Part shown: positions 15,434 to 24,344 of the stretch, piece by piece
Position numbering within the stretch: position 1 is the stretch's first letter
How the letters are laid out: each line of letters opens with the position of its first letter
Assembly: GCF_014201335.1 (NCBI RefSeq)
Contig: NZ_JACHEB010000007.1
Coordinates: 62,001 to 126,000 of the forward strand
Reading direction: 5' to 3'
Source: Tunturiibacter gelidiferens
GTDB lineage: Bacteria; Acidobacteriota; Terriglobia; Terriglobales; Acidobacteriaceae
Length of the DNA stretch: 64,000 bases
Program-made: the position numbers and the translations under genes
Notes under the pieces: generated by a model
What the model saw: only the letters and a program-made list of their open reading frames with translations
The model's database searches: none
Told to the model about the DNA's origin: nothing

Positions 15434-16795
15434 TTAGCGCGAGGAGCCGAGCCACTCGTTCCATGCGGCGAGGGCGCGGTCGCATTGGATTTTGTGGCGT
15501 TCTTTTTTGTCGCGGATTTTTTTGCGGAGATCTTCTTCGAGTGGCGGGAGGAGGTCGAAGGTGATGTTGGCAGGTTGGAACTTTTTTGTTTCAGCGTGGG
15601 TGATGTAGTGGGTGAGCGAGCCGTTGGCGCTGAGGCGTGGGGCTGGTTGCGGCGCGTTGCCGTTCGCGATGGCGGCGGCGTAGATGCCTGCCAACATGCC
15701 TGACGCGATGGATTCGGTGTAGCCTTCGACGCCGCTGAGTTGACCGGCGATCATGATGCGCGGGTGGGCCTTGAGCTGAAGGGTTTCGGTGAGCAGCGAT
15801 GGGGCGTGGATGTAGGTGTTGCGGTGGATCTGGCCGTAGCGCAGGAACGTTGCGTTTTCGAGGCCGGGGATGAGTTTGAGGACGCGATTCTGCTCGCCGT
15901 ACTTGAGGTGGTTCTGAAAGCCGACGAGGTTGTAGCTGTCGGCGCGAAGATTTTCCTGACGAAGTTGCACCGCGGCGTAGGGCCAGCGACCAGTCTTCGG
16001 GTCGGTGAGGCCCACCGGCTTCATGGGGCCGAAGCGTAGGGTGTCGCGGCCGCGGCGGGCGGTCTCTTCGATGGGGAGGCAACCTTCGAAGTACTGCAGT
16101 TTTTCGGGTGTGCCGGTGACGGGAAACTTCTCCCAGTCTTTCGATTCGACGGCTTCGGCTGTGGTCAGAGCGTCCATGAAGCGGTCGTACTCTTCTTTGG
16201 TGAAGGGGCAGTTGATGTAGTCGGCGGTGCCTTTGTCGTAGCGGGCGGCGAAGTAGACCTTGGACATGTCGATGGAGGTGGCGTCGACGATGGGGGAGAT
16301 GGAGTCGTAGAAGGCGAGATGGTCGGAGCCGGTGAGACGCTGGAGCTCGGCGGCGAGGGCCGGCGAGGTGAGAGGCCCTGAGGCGAGGATCGTGAGAGTG
16401 TCGGTGGCTTGCTCGTCGAGGCTGGTGACTTCTTCGCGGTGAACGCGGATGCGGGGCTCGGCGGCGATGCGTTCAGCGACGCGTTTGGAGAATTCGACGC
16501 GGTCAACCGCTAGCGCGTGGCCGGCGGGAACGGCGGTGGCGTCGGCTTCGGCAAGGAGAATGCTGCCCGCTTGGCGCATCTCCTGCTTGAGCAGCCAGGG
16601 TGCGGTGTTTTCGGACTCGGACTTGAGGGAGTTGGAGCAGACTAGTTCGGCGAAGTCGGAGGTCTGGTGTGCTTCGGTGGAGCGGGTGGGGCGCATCTCG
16701 TAGAGGTCGACCTCGCAGCCGCGCTTGGCGGCTTGGAGCGCCGCTTCGGGGCCAGCGAGACCACCGCCGATGATTCTGATTCGTTTGGCTGTCAT
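15434..16795 (-). CDS. trmFO: FADH2/folate-dependent tRNA uracil-54 methyltransferase TrmFO
   Basis: Makes ribothymidine at position 54 of the tRNA T-loop using methylene-tetrahydrofolate and FADH2. The 453-residue protein starts at 16795 with MTAKRIRIIGGGLAGPEAA, the N-terminal FAD-binding glycine motif. Conserved segments TSDFAELVCSNSLKSE and SGVEGYTESIASGMLAG are typical of TrmFO. The in-frame extension to 16834 (MEDFDRTKGRGGG) adds no conserved sequence, and a GGGGAG-rich stretch just before 16795 can serve as ribosome site. It is convergent with nothing close and stands alone. A structured hairpin lies upstream at 16879-16960. Confidence 0.93.
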   Translation of the reverse strand: MTAKRIRIIGGGLAGPEAALQAAKRGCEVDLYEMRPTRSTEAHQTSDFAELVCSNSLKSESENTAPWLLKQEMRQAGSILLAEADATAVPAGHALAVDRVEFSKRVAERIAAEPRIRVHREEVTSLDEQATDTLTILASGPLTSPALAAELQRLTGSDHLAFYDSISPIVDATSIDMSKVYFAARYDKGTADYINCPFTKEEYDRFMDALTTAEAVESKDWEKFPVTGTPEKLQYFEGCLPIEETARRGRDTLRFGPMKPVGLTDPKTGRWPYAAVQLRQENLRADSYNLVGFQNHLKYGEQNRVLKLIPGLENATFLRYGQIHRNTYIHAPSLLTETLQLKAHPRIMIAGQLSGVEGYTESIASGMLAGIYAAAIANGNAPQPAPRLSANGSLTHYITHAETKKFQPANITFDLLPPLEEDLRKKIRDKKERHKIQCDRALAAWNEWLGSSR

Positions 16796-16834
16796 GCCTC
16801 CCCCTCTCCCCTTTGTTCGGTCAAAGTCTTCCAA

Positions 16835-17133
16835 TGAAACAACTTACGTCTGGACTTAGTGCGTCAGCCGGTGAATACCAAGACCAACTCCGGGCAAAGT
16901 CTTCCATCCACAGGAGTTACCTGCGGTGTTGCAGGATGATGTGGCTTGGATTTGGTCTTGCCCCCTGCCTCTTATTATAACGGCTGCGTCAAGCACCAGG
17001 GTGCGAGAGGGAGTCATGCAGACACTGTCGTCAGGGATTTACATACAAGATCTCGTCGCTGGGTATAACCCATTTGTGTAGTTGGGGGCTGGCGGTGTCT
17101 CGATCATAATGACCTTAACTCAAGAGGTTCCCC
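16835..17133. other. Intergenic region with direct repeat and structured element
   Basis: Holds CAAAGTCTTCCA twice (16822-16833 and 16895-16906) and the large hairpin listed at 16879-16960. Between divergent trmFO and the hypothetical gene at 17134, so both promoters should lie here. I see no further gene. Confidence 0.5.
16879..16960. ncRNA. Candidate structured RNA element upstream of trmFO
   Basis: Nested hairpin. The outer stem pairs CAAGACCAA-C-TCC (16879-16891) with GGA-T-TTGGTCTTG (16948-16960), 12 pairs with one mismatch. A middle stem pairs CCAC (16908-16911) with GTGG (16941-16944). The inner hairpin is CCTGC (16920-16924), loop GGTGTT, GCAGG (16931-16935). It could act in the trmFO leader (minus strand) or be an independent small RNA. 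No T-run follows it on the plus strand. It matches no riboswitch family I know; the evidence is base complementarity only. Confidence 0.3.
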
Positions 17134-17712
17134 ATGGAACAGACGCTAGTAGATGTGTTTGAAGAGGCTCGCATAGTTGTTGCAGCTGCCGATCGTAAGG
17201 TCGCAGAAGAAGAGGAACGGCGCAGAGAGGGCGAGCGGGCAGGTCTGCTGCAGCAGCTCGGCGTCCGGATCGAAGAAGCTTTCGACTTCACCAGCAGGGA
17301 AAAGCTCGAGCTGGAACCGCGTCTTGATGTGCAGCGCGGCGTGGCGGTCATCGAGTTTGTGGTCAGGAGTTTGCGGGCCATCTTTCTTCTGTCTCCAAAT
17401 GAAGGCAATACCTGGACTCTTCAGGTGATCGCAGACGGCCATGAGATGGAGGTACTGAACGTATTTCAAGGAGGGACGAAGGACGAAACAGGCTCGCAGC
17501 GTCTGGCGGCGGCACGCATCGTGACGATGATCGGCAACTGGATTCAAAACGCCAGGCGCCCCCCTCAAGCGGTTCCCGTTGCTGTGGCTCCCGTTGCCGT
17601 GGTTCCGACTGAGATTCCGACCATACGAGCGGCGTCCTCGAGATTGCAGCTGCGTGATGACCCAAGGCCCGAGCGCACCTACGGCACCATGGGCAAATTC
17701 CTCGGCGCGTAG
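17134..17712 (+). CDS. Hypothetical protein with charged N-terminal helix
   Basis: A 192-residue soluble protein, not recognised. Residues about 8-36 form a charged helix (KVAEEEERRREGER). The middle (about 60-130) reads like an alpha/beta domain with hydrophobic strands VIEFVVRSLRAIFLL and WTLQVIADGHEMEVLNVF. The tail is proline/valine-rich and probably disordered (APVAVVPTEIP). It has no signal peptide or membrane helix, so it is likely cytoplasmic. An AGAGG-type site lies 7 bases before the start. It faces the GNAT gene tail to tail, 25 bases apart. Confidence 0.65.
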   Translation: MEQTLVDVFEEARIVVAAADRKVAEEEERRREGERAGLLQQLGVRIEEAFDFTSREKLELEPRLDVQRGVAVIEFVVRSLRAIFLLSPNEGNTWTLQVIADGHEMEVLNVFQGGTKDETGSQRLAAARIVTMIGNWIQNARRPPQAVPVAVAPVAVVPTEIPTIRAASSRLQLRDDPRPERTYGTMGKFLGA

Positions 17713-17737
17713 ATCATTTTCTAACAGGATCGTTTTT

Positions 17738-18262
17738 CTAGCGGGATAGTGCGGCGAGGGCGGCCAAGGCATTGCCAGAGACTTGCATACCCTTCCAATC
17801 GGACTTCATCACAGCTCCCAGCTGATGATAGAAGTCGATCGACGGCGTGTTCCAATCGAGCACAGCCCATTCGTAGCGAGGACAACCTTCAGCTACGGCG
17901 ATCGCGGCGACGCGAGTGAGGAGGGCTTTGCCAATTCCCTTTCCGCGATGCTCAGGGCTGACGTAGAGGTCTTCCAGATAGATGCCCGCGTGACCGCGCC
18001 AGGTGGAGTAGTTGTAGAAGTAGAGAGCGAAGCCCGCGGCGGTGGTCGTGTCTGTGCTCGTCAGCTCGGCGATGATGCAGTCGAAGCGTTTGTTGGGCCC
18101 GAAGCCATCACGAAGGAGGTCGGCTTCCGTGGCGAGAACCGCGTCCGGTTCGCGCTCAAACGTGGCTAGATCGCGAATGAAGGTGAGAATCTGCGGAACG
18201 TCGGCTGCGGTCGCAGGGCGGAGATTGAGCGCATCGTCTGTGCGTGATTGGCGGTCGGTCAT
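17738..18262 (-). CDS. GNAT-family N-acetyltransferase
   Basis: A 174-residue acyl-CoA-dependent acetyltransferase. The acetyl-CoA loop is visible as VSPEHRGKGIGKALL (Q/RxxGxG/A pattern), preceded by the strand GIYLEDLYV and followed by the C-terminal NTPSIDFYHQLGAV segment. This arrangement is typical of diamine/spermidine-type GNAT enzymes. The start at 18262 (MTDRQSRTDD) fits the domain; the longer frame to 18313 would overlap the upstream gene by about 35 bases. The substrate cannot be told from sequence. Confidence 0.88.
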   Translation of the reverse strand: MTDRQSRTDDALNLRPATAADVPQILTFIRDLATFEREPDAVLATEADLLRDGFGPNKRFDCIIAELTSTDTTTAAGFALYFYNYSTWRGHAGIYLEDLYVSPEHRGKGIGKALLTRVAAIAVAEGCPRYEWAVLDWNTPSIDFYHQLGAVMKSDWKGMQVSGNALAALAALSR

Positions 18263-18278
18263 CGCTGATTTCCTGTGT

Positions 18279-18977
18279 TCATGGTTTGGACGAGTCGTCG
18301 GCAGACTTCGCACCCGGCTGAGCGGCGAGCCACTTGTCGAAGGGGATGTTGAAGTCGAAGAGCTGTTTTTTGCCGTCGAGAGTGTGGACCATCTTGACGT
18401 AGAGCTCGGCGCCCTTCAGGGGGCGGTCAGGGAGTTGGCGAACGTCGTAGAAGAGATAGCCGGCGAGAGTGCTGTGCGGGTCGACGGTGGTTCCATTGAA
18501 GCCAAAATCGTTGTCGTCTTTGGTGATCGATTTGTCGACCGGCTTGTCGTGGAGGGTGATCGGCGGCAGGGGCATCGGCAGGGGGACTTTGCGGCCGGCT
18601 GTCCCCTTGGTGGAGAAGAGGCGGCGCTGGAGGTCGTCGTCGGTGGCAGCGGGAATCTTGTCGTTGTTGATGGAGATGAACTGGATGCGGGCGTCAGCGA
18701 GAGAGAGTGGCGTGTCGCTGTCGTTCGTGAAGACGACGCGAATCGCAACAAAGCCGTGCTGGATGTAGGGGAGGCGGAAGAAGTCGCAGTCTTTAGGGTC
18801 GTCGCAGGGGTCGGCGGCGACAGTGACTTTCTCGTTGGCGTGCGTCTCGAAGGCGACGTACTGATTGGCAGGTTTCGCGGGGGGCGCTTTCTTGTCGGCT
18901 GCCTGGGTAGTAGCTGCAAAGATGCAGAAACTTATTACTAGTAGGATCGAAATCGTGGGGAACCTATAGGACATCAT
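18279..18977 (-). CDS. Exported hypothetical protein
   Basis: A 232-residue protein with a signal peptide (residues 1 to about 26, ISILLVISFCIFAATTQA). The mature part is mostly beta-strand-like: a strand VAIRVVFTNDSDTPLSLADARIQF that resembles immunoglobulin-like folds, a proline-rich loop PLPMPLPPI, and GYLFYDVRQLP. Two cysteines (PCDDPKDCDF) could form a disulfide in the periplasm. No family recognised. It lies just upstream of the GNAT gene on the same strand and is divergent from waaA. Confidence 0.7.
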   Translation of the reverse strand: MMSYRFPTISILLVISFCIFAATTQAADKKAPPAKPANQYVAFETHANEKVTVAADPCDDPKDCDFFRLPYIQHGFVAIRVVFTNDSDTPLSLADARIQFISINNDKIPAATDDDLQRRLFSTKGTAGRKVPLPMPLPPITLHDKPVDKSITKDDNDFGFNGTTVDPHSTLAGYLFYDVRQLPDRPLKGAELYVKMVHTLDGKKQLFDFNIPFDKWLAAQPGAKSADDSSKP

Positions 18978-19035
18978 GGCCAGGGTTGATTATCATCTGC
19001 GCTGGCGTACAAGGTAAAGCGAGGGCACGGCGACG

Positions 19036-20334
19036 GTGATGATGGTGATGTATAGCTCGTTGCTGCTGGCCGTGCTGGTGGTGGGCGCCCCATATTGGCT
19101 GGTGCGGATGGCAACCAGCGGGCGATACAGAGCCGGGCTGAGGGGACGCCTGGGGATGGTACCAAAGGAGCTGCCTGCGGCGGTGAACGGGCAAAGTGTG
19201 GTGTGGGTCCATGCGGTGAGCGTGGGCGAAGTGATGGCCGCAACCCGGTTGATTCGCGAACTGAAGGAAAGATTACCGGGTTGGGTGGTAGCGGTTTCGA
19301 CGACGACGGAGACGGGGCAGCGGCTGGCAAAGGAAAGACTGCCGGATTCGCCGGTGTTTTATCTTCCACTGGACCTCAAATTCTCCGTGAGGAGGTATTT
19401 GCGGGTGCTGCAGCCGCGGATGCTGGTGCTGATGGAGAGCGAGTTCTGGCCGCGATTGATCAAAGAGTGCGCGAAGGATGGCGTTCCAATTGCAGTAGTC
19501 AACGCGAGGATCTCAGATCGGTCATTTCCCAGGTACATGCGGCTGCGGCAGATGTGGCGACCATTTCTTGAGATGATTTCACTGTTTCTTGCGCAGAGTC
19601 GAGAGACCGCAGAGAGGCTGGCGAAGATTGGTGCTCCGACGGCGCGGGTGCGAGTGATGGGAAATCTGAAGTATGACGTTCAGTCGAGAAGCGACACCGA
19701 GATGGCCAGAAGGATCGCGTCCATGGTCTCCGGAACGAAACTCGCCGTCGCGGGGAGTACGCTGGCGGGCGAAGAAGAGGCGCTATTGGCTGCGTGGCCG
19801 ACGATTTTGAAGAGTATTCCCGATGCGTCGTTGCTGATCGCTCCGAGACATCCGGATCGCTTCGAAGAGGTTTGGCAGTTGATTCGGAGGAGTGGATCAC
19901 CGGTTTACCGGTGTAGCCAGCTGGGACAGAGTAACGACCCTGTGGCCGGCGGCACGATTCTTCTGCTGGACACGATTGGGGATCTGGCATCGGTGTATGG
20001 AGTGGCGACGGTGGCCTTCGTTGGTGGAAGTCTGGTTTCGAAGGGTGGCCATAATCCGCTGGAGCCCGCTCAATTTGCAGTGCCGGTGGTGATCGGGCCT
20101 TCGTTCGAGAACTTTCGTGAGATCGTGAAGGCCATGCGAGAGGCGGAGGCGATTCGTATCGTTACCACGGATGAACTGGCGGCGACTTTCGCTGGCCTCC
20201 TGCAGGGCAAGGACGACGCGCGGGCGCTTGGGCAACGTGGCCGAGCAGTGTTTGAAGCTGAGGCGGGAGCGACGGCGCGAACGGCGCAAGCTCTGGTTTC
20301 GTTATTGGAGCAGAGGGCTGGCGCAGCGCTATGA
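19036..20334 (+). CDS. waaA: 3-deoxy-D-manno-octulosonic acid (Kdo) transferase WaaA
   Basis: Inner-membrane GT30 enzyme that adds Kdo to lipid IVA, the first step of LPS core assembly. The 432-residue protein has an N-terminal membrane anchor (about residues 6-24) and conserved segments WVHAVSVGEVMAA, VSTTTETGQ, MESEFWPR and VNARISDRS. The C-terminal donor site includes FVGGSLVSKGGHNPLEPAQF. Several starts are possible close together (GTG 19036, ATG 19039, 19042, 19048). The stop overlaps the lpxK start by 4 bases. It is the first gene of a long plus-strand operon. Confidence 0.94.
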   Translation: MMMVMYSSLLLAVLVVGAPYWLVRMATSGRYRAGLRGRLGMVPKELPAAVNGQSVVWVHAVSVGEVMAATRLIRELKERLPGWVVAVSTTTETGQRLAKERLPDSPVFYLPLDLKFSVRRYLRVLQPRMLVLMESEFWPRLIKECAKDGVPIAVVNARISDRSFPRYMRLRQMWRPFLEMISLFLAQSRETAERLAKIGAPTARVRVMGNLKYDVQSRSDTEMARRIASMVSGTKLAVAGSTLAGEEEALLAAWPTILKSIPDASLLIAPRHPDRFEEVWQLIRRSGSPVYRCSQLGQSNDPVAGGTILLLDTIGDLASVYGVATVAFVGGSLVSKGGHNPLEPAQFAVPVVIGPSFENFREIVKAMREAEAIRIVTTDELAATFAGLLQGKDDARALGQRGRAVFEAEAGATARTAQALVSLLEQRAGAAL

Positions 20335-21359
20335 AGATACGACGACCATGGCTGCTGCCGCTGACTCCGCTGTACGGGGCTGGGCTTGCGTTCAAGAGGC
20401 AGTTGTTCGCGTGGGGATGGTTGAAGCAAGGTCGTCTGGAGAGCACTGTGATCAGCGTGGGCAGCGTGTCTGCGGGAGGTGCGGGCAAGACACCTGTGGT
20501 TCTTATGCTGGCTGAGATTTTGCGGCACCGTGGTTATGCAGTGCGGATCCTGACGCGAGGGTATAAACGCGACTCTGAGACGATTGCAAGGGTCGAGCCG
20601 TTCGACGACGCGAGATGGCATGGAGATGAGCCAGTGTTGCTGGCGCAGCGATCAGGAGTGCCGGTGTACGTGGGAGCAGACCGCTACCAGGCTGGCGTGA
20701 TGGCAGAACAGAGCGAGCCGTCGCAAAAACTAGTCGTCCATCTGCTGGACGATGGATTTCAACACCGGAGGTTGGCTCGTGATGTCGATATCGTGCTGCT
20801 GACGCGGGAGGATGTCGAGGACACGCTGCTGCCGGCGGGTAATCTGCGGGAGCCGCTCGAGGCCGTGGCGGCGGCGGATATCGTGATTCTGCGCGAGGAG
20901 GAGGCGGATTCGCTGAGGAGTGTGGTCCGTGGATTGAGTGGATCAAACGGCAAGCCGGCGATCTGGGTGACGCGGCGGCAACTGAGCCTGGGTGAGGCTG
21001 GAGAGGTGGCTCTGCCGACGATGCCGTTTGCTTTTTGCGGAATTGCGCGGCCTGAAGGCTTTACGCGAATGCTCGCCGGGCAAGGCTATGAAGCGGTGAA
21101 GACGGTGACCTTCGAAGACCATCACGCCTATACCGAGGCGGATATTACGCGTCTGTTGTACGAGGCCCGGGCGGTCGAAGCGAATGGATTTGTGACGACA
21201 GAGAAGGATGCCGTAAAGTTGACGCCGATGATGCGGGACAGACTGGAGACCATCGGGCCAATTGTTGTGGCGCGGCTGCAGGTGGAGCTGTTGGACGAGA
21301 AAGAGTCGCTGGAGCAATTGGTGAACCTGGTGGGCAGGCTGGATCGACGCAAGCGCTAG
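20331..21359 (+). CDS. lpxK: Tetraacyldisaccharide 4'-kinase LpxK
   Basis: Phosphorylates the 4' position of the tetraacyl disaccharide to make lipid IVA, at the cytoplasmic face of the inner membrane. The 342-residue protein has its P-loop in SVSAGGAGKTP near residues 46-56 and the conserved LLDDGFQHRRLARDVDI segment. Length is normal. Its start overlaps the waaA stop (ATGA), so the two are translationally coupled. lpxK and waaA act in consecutive steps. Confidence 0.94.
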   Translation: MKIRRPWLLPLTPLYGAGLAFKRQLFAWGWLKQGRLESTVISVGSVSAGGAGKTPVVLMLAEILRHRGYAVRILTRGYKRDSETIARVEPFDDARWHGDEPVLLAQRSGVPVYVGADRYQAGVMAEQSEPSQKLVVHLLDDGFQHRRLARDVDIVLLTREDVEDTLLPAGNLREPLEAVAAADIVILREEEADSLRSVVRGLSGSNGKPAIWVTRRQLSLGEAGEVALPTMPFAFCGIARPEGFTRMLAGQGYEAVKTVTFEDHHAYTEADITRLLYEARAVEANGFVTTEKDAVKLTPMMRDRLETIGPIVVARLQVELLDEKESLEQLVNLVGRLDRRKR

Positions 21360-21398
21360 AGATGTTGAAGCGTTAGTATTGCATGAGAAAATCTAGCC

Positions 21399-22550
21399 TT
21401 GGCCACTGAACGCACGCTCTTTTCGTCGCACGACGTCGCGAGCCACTCGGCGGATCGAACGAAGCGTGTGTTGATAGTGCGGATCGGCGCGATGGGGGAT
21501 GTTCTGCACGCGATGCCGGCAGTGGCTGCACTTCGCGATCTGCATCCGGATTGGTTTATCGGATGGGCGATTGAGCCTGCCTGGAGTGTTCTGCTGCAGG
21601 CTTCGACGGATCACCATCGGATCATCCACAAAGCGGGGCGCAGTGAGAGCAGGCCGCTGGTCGATCGGTGGCACCCGTTTCCTGCGAGAGGATGGCAGAA
21701 ACAACCTTTTGCGTTATCCACTCGGAAGGAGATTTACGCGACGCGCCGTGAGTTGCGAGCGTGCGAGTACGACCTCTGCGTCGACATGCAGGGATCGCTT
21801 AAGTCTGCGACAGCGGGGCGAATGGCCGGGGCGCAGGTGTTTGTGGGACCGGCGAAAGCACGGGAGACGGCGGCTCGCTGGCTTTATGGGAAACGGGTAA
21901 CGACAACCGCGACCCATGTGGTGGAGCAGGGATGCGAGCTGCTGGGTGCGGCGGTTGGCGAGACTCTGAAGCCGGCGGCGGTCACCCTTCCCATCAATCC
22001 GCAGGCGGAAGCATGGTGTGACAGACTTCTGACCCAGACCACGTCGATCAGAAACAAGTTTGCCTATCTCGCACCTACGGCGGGATGGGGCGCGAAGCAA
22101 TGGCCGGCGGAGAGATACGGCGCCGTCGCGGCAGCTTTGGGTCGGGCGGGATATCACGTACTGGTGAATGAGTCTCCCGGACATCGGTTCGCCGATGCAG
22201 TCGTCGAGGCGAGTGACGACGTGGCGATCTCGGTACCCTGCTCGGTCGAGCAGATGATCGCGCTGGTACGGAGAGCTGGGGTCGTGATCGCCGGGGATAC
22301 GGGACCGCTGCATCTGGCTGCTGCGCTGGAGCGGCCGGTGGTTGGCTTGTATGGGCCGACCGATCCGGCGCGGAATGGCCCCTATATGGCCGACGGTACG
22401 AAGGCGCGAGTGCTGCGGCATGAGTCCAGCCGTACCGACCACTCGCGACATTCACGCACTGAATCGGGGTTGATGCAGATAACCGTGGACGAGGTCGTGG
22501 AGGCTGCGCTCGAGTTACTACGTACCGGACAGGATAAAGTGAAGGGGTGA
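21399..22550 (+). CDS. Glycosyltransferase family 9 (heptosyltransferase-like)
   Basis: A 383-residue GT9 enzyme, probably adding ADP-heptose or a related sugar to the LPS inner core. It has the N-terminal RVLIVRIGAMGDVLHAMPAVAAL motif and the C-terminal donor motif AGDTGPLHLAAAL followed by VGLYGPTDP. The frame begins with a TTG at 21399; the conserved domain starts about 25 residues in. No good ATG is available before the conserved motif. Whether it is WaaC, WaaF or another GT9 enzyme cannot be decided. The stop overlaps the next gene's GTG by 4 bases. Confidence 0.88.
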   Translation: MATERTLFSSHDVASHSADRTKRVLIVRIGAMGDVLHAMPAVAALRDLHPDWFIGWAIEPAWSVLLQASTDHHRIIHKAGRSESRPLVDRWHPFPARGWQKQPFALSTRKEIYATRRELRACEYDLCVDMQGSLKSATAGRMAGAQVFVGPAKARETAARWLYGKRVTTTATHVVEQGCELLGAAVGETLKPAAVTLPINPQAEAWCDRLLTQTTSIRNKFAYLAPTAGWGAKQWPAERYGAVAAALGRAGYHVLVNESPGHRFADAVVEASDDVAISVPCSVEQMIALVRRAGVVIAGDTGPLHLAAALERPVVGLYGPTDPARNGPYMADGTKARVLRHESSRTDHSRHSRTESGLMQITVDEVVEAALELLRTGQDKVKG

Positions 22551-23140
22551 GCGAACGAACGAGTTGGCAGAGAATCGCGCGGCGAATTCGCGTGCCGTTG
22601 GGATTTGTCTTTGCTGCGGTATTTCTGTGGCTGGCGCGACCAACCGGAAAGACCATGCTGCTGAGCCTTCTGCTGGTGGTACCGGGTGTGTGGCTGCGCG
22701 CCTATGCGGCTGGGTACGTTCGCAAGAATGCTGAGCTGACGTTCACTGGGCCTTATGCGTACACGCGGAATCCGCTCTATTTAGGATCGATGCTGATCGC
22801 TTTTGGGTTCGCGGCCGCAGCGGGCAGCTGGGTGATTCTGATTGCGTTGGCGGCGCTGTTTGCGGTGATCTATATTCCCACCATTCAAAGTGAGGAAGGC
22901 TATCTGCGGCAGCAGTTTGCGGGCTTCGAAGAATATGCTGCGAAGGTACCGCGCCTGCTGCCACGGCTCACCCCGGCGTCGTTTCCGGCCGATCAAAACG
23001 CGAGCCTGGGCAGGTTCTCCTGGGGACAGTGGCAACACCACCGCGAGTACAATGCTCTTATGGGTGCTGGCGCGATTTATCTTGCGCTGGCGGTCCGGCT
23101 TTTTCTCAATCACCACGGGGTGACGGGGGTTCCACGCTGA
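22547..23140 (+). CDS. Isoprenylcysteine/phospholipid methyltransferase-family membrane protein
   Basis: A 197-residue integral membrane protein starting at GTG (22547) within the previous stop. The segment TRNPLYLGSMLIAFGF and the later PTIQSEEGYLRQQFAGFEEY match the ICMT/PEMT superfamily, which transfers methyl groups from SAM to membrane-embedded substrates. Four or five hydrophobic helices are visible. Embedding in a lipid A/core operon by translational coupling suggests an envelope lipid or glycan substrate, but this is inference. Confidence 0.8.
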   Translation: MSERTSWQRIARRIRVPLGFVFAAVFLWLARPTGKTMLLSLLLVVPGVWLRAYAAGYVRKNAELTFTGPYAYTRNPLYLGSMLIAFGFAAAAGSWVILIALAALFAVIYIPTIQSEEGYLRQQFAGFEEYAAKVPRLLPRLTPASFPADQNASLGRFSWGQWQHHREYNALMGAGAIYLALAVRLFLNHHGVTGVPR

Positions 23141-23198
23141 AGGCGGGGAGGCTGGGGCGGAATGGCCCACAAACTTCAACTCGTGAGAGTGCTGCCCT

Positions 23199-24020
23199 TT
23201 GCTGAAGCCGGAACGGATCTTTCTTGCGTTTGCCTTCTTGATGTCGTGTTCCATCGGCTCGCTCACCGCGAGGGCGCAACTTCTGGGGCTGGGACCGAAG
23301 CCGGCACCAACACCAGTGGTCATTCCTACCCTGCAGCCGCCGCAACCGAGTTTTGTCTTCCCTGAGAAACAGACGCTGACCTTTACCGTTGACTGGCGAG
23401 TCTTCACAGCTGGGACAGCCGTGTTTCAAATAGAGCAGCAAGGGACCGTACAAAAGATCACGGCTACGGCCGACACTACCGGCGCGGTGACGATGTTGTT
23501 TCCCGTAGTGGATAAGTTTCAGGCCGGATTCGACACCAAAACAGGCTGCTCGACCGGTTTCAGCAAGCAGGTGCAGGAGGGGCGGCGGAAGGTCTCGAGC
23601 GAGCTGAGCTTCGATTATTCGCAGGGTAAGCAGAAGCAGGTTGAGAAGAATCTCGTAAAGGGAACCTCGAAGGAGCAGGTAGCGTCGATTCCAGCCTGCG
23701 TGACCGACTCGCTTTCCGCCATGTTTTATGCGGCATCGCAGCCAATGGCCGTGGGCCAGAGTATCCGGCTTCCGCTCGCCGACTCCATGCGTACCGTGAC
23801 GGTAGCAATGAAGGTGGAGTCCAAGGAAGAGATCAAGACGCCAGCGGGGACCTTCCAGACGCTCAAGGTCGAGCCCACTGCTGACGAGGGAATAGTGAAG
23901 AACCGCGGGCATATCTGGGTTTGGTATACCGACGATGCGCGGCATATGCCGGTGCAGATTCAGGCGCGCCTGTTTTGGGGAACGATCACCTTCCACCTGC
24001 AGTCGTACGAAACGAAGTAA
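23199..24020 (+). CDS. DUF3108-type exported protein
   Basis: A 273-residue protein with a signal peptide (to about residue 26, ending LTARAQ) and a short proline-rich linker. The body is the beta-rich DUF3108 pattern: LTFTVDWRVFTAGTAVFQIEQQ at the start, and PAGTFQTLKVEP, WVWYTDDARHMPVQIQ and TFHLQSYE at the end. DUF3108 proteins are periplasmic, of unknown function, and fold like lipid-carrying beta barrels. The frame starts at TTG 23199; an ATG 14 codons later would leave a poor signal peptide. It lies 58 bases after the methyltransferase in the LPS run, so an envelope role is likely. Confidence 0.75.
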   Translation: MLKPERIFLAFAFLMSCSIGSLTARAQLLGLGPKPAPTPVVIPTLQPPQPSFVFPEKQTLTFTVDWRVFTAGTAVFQIEQQGTVQKITATADTTGAVTMLFPVVDKFQAGFDTKTGCSTGFSKQVQEGRRKVSSELSFDYSQGKQKQVEKNLVKGTSKEQVASIPACVTDSLSAMFYAASQPMAVGQSIRLPLADSMRTVTVAMKVESKEEIKTPAGTFQTLKVEPTADEGIVKNRGHIWVWYTDDARHMPVQIQARLFWGTITFHLQSYETK

Positions 24021-24038
24021 GACGAAAGACGGCTTTTG

Positions 24039-24344
24039 ATGACAGATTCAACGCAGGATTCAGGACTGGATCCGGATAAGTTCGTAACGGTGGGCAAGTT
24101 TCTTGAGCCCGTAAATGCGCAGATGGCGAAGGGGATGCTCGAGTCGGCAGGGATTGAATGTTTTCTTCAGGGCGAAAACGCCAACAGCCTGCTGGCGCTG
24201 GCGTTTCGCGCACGCCTGCTGGTGCACAAGCAGGATGAAGAGACTGCACGGGAGATTCTGGGCGAGGCAGTCGGAGAGCTGACCGGGGATGAACTAACCG
24301 ATCAGGAGCGGCACGAACTGGAGGCAGGCGATGACAAAGGCTGA
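24039..24344 (+). CDS. DUF2007-domain protein
   Basis: A 101-residue cytoplasmic protein. Residues about 11-75 (FVTVGKFLEPVNAQMAKGMLESAGIECFL onward, LLVHKQDEETAREIL) match DUF2007, a small ferredoxin-like domain sometimes called a putative signal-transducing protein. The C-terminal tail is acidic. Its end overlaps the queC start by 14 bases, so translation is coupled to queC. Function unknown. Confidence 0.75.
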   Translation: MTDSTQDSGLDPDKFVTVGKFLEPVNAQMAKGMLESAGIECFLQGENANSLLALAFRARLLVHKQDEETAREILGEAVGELTGDELTDQERHELEAGDDKG

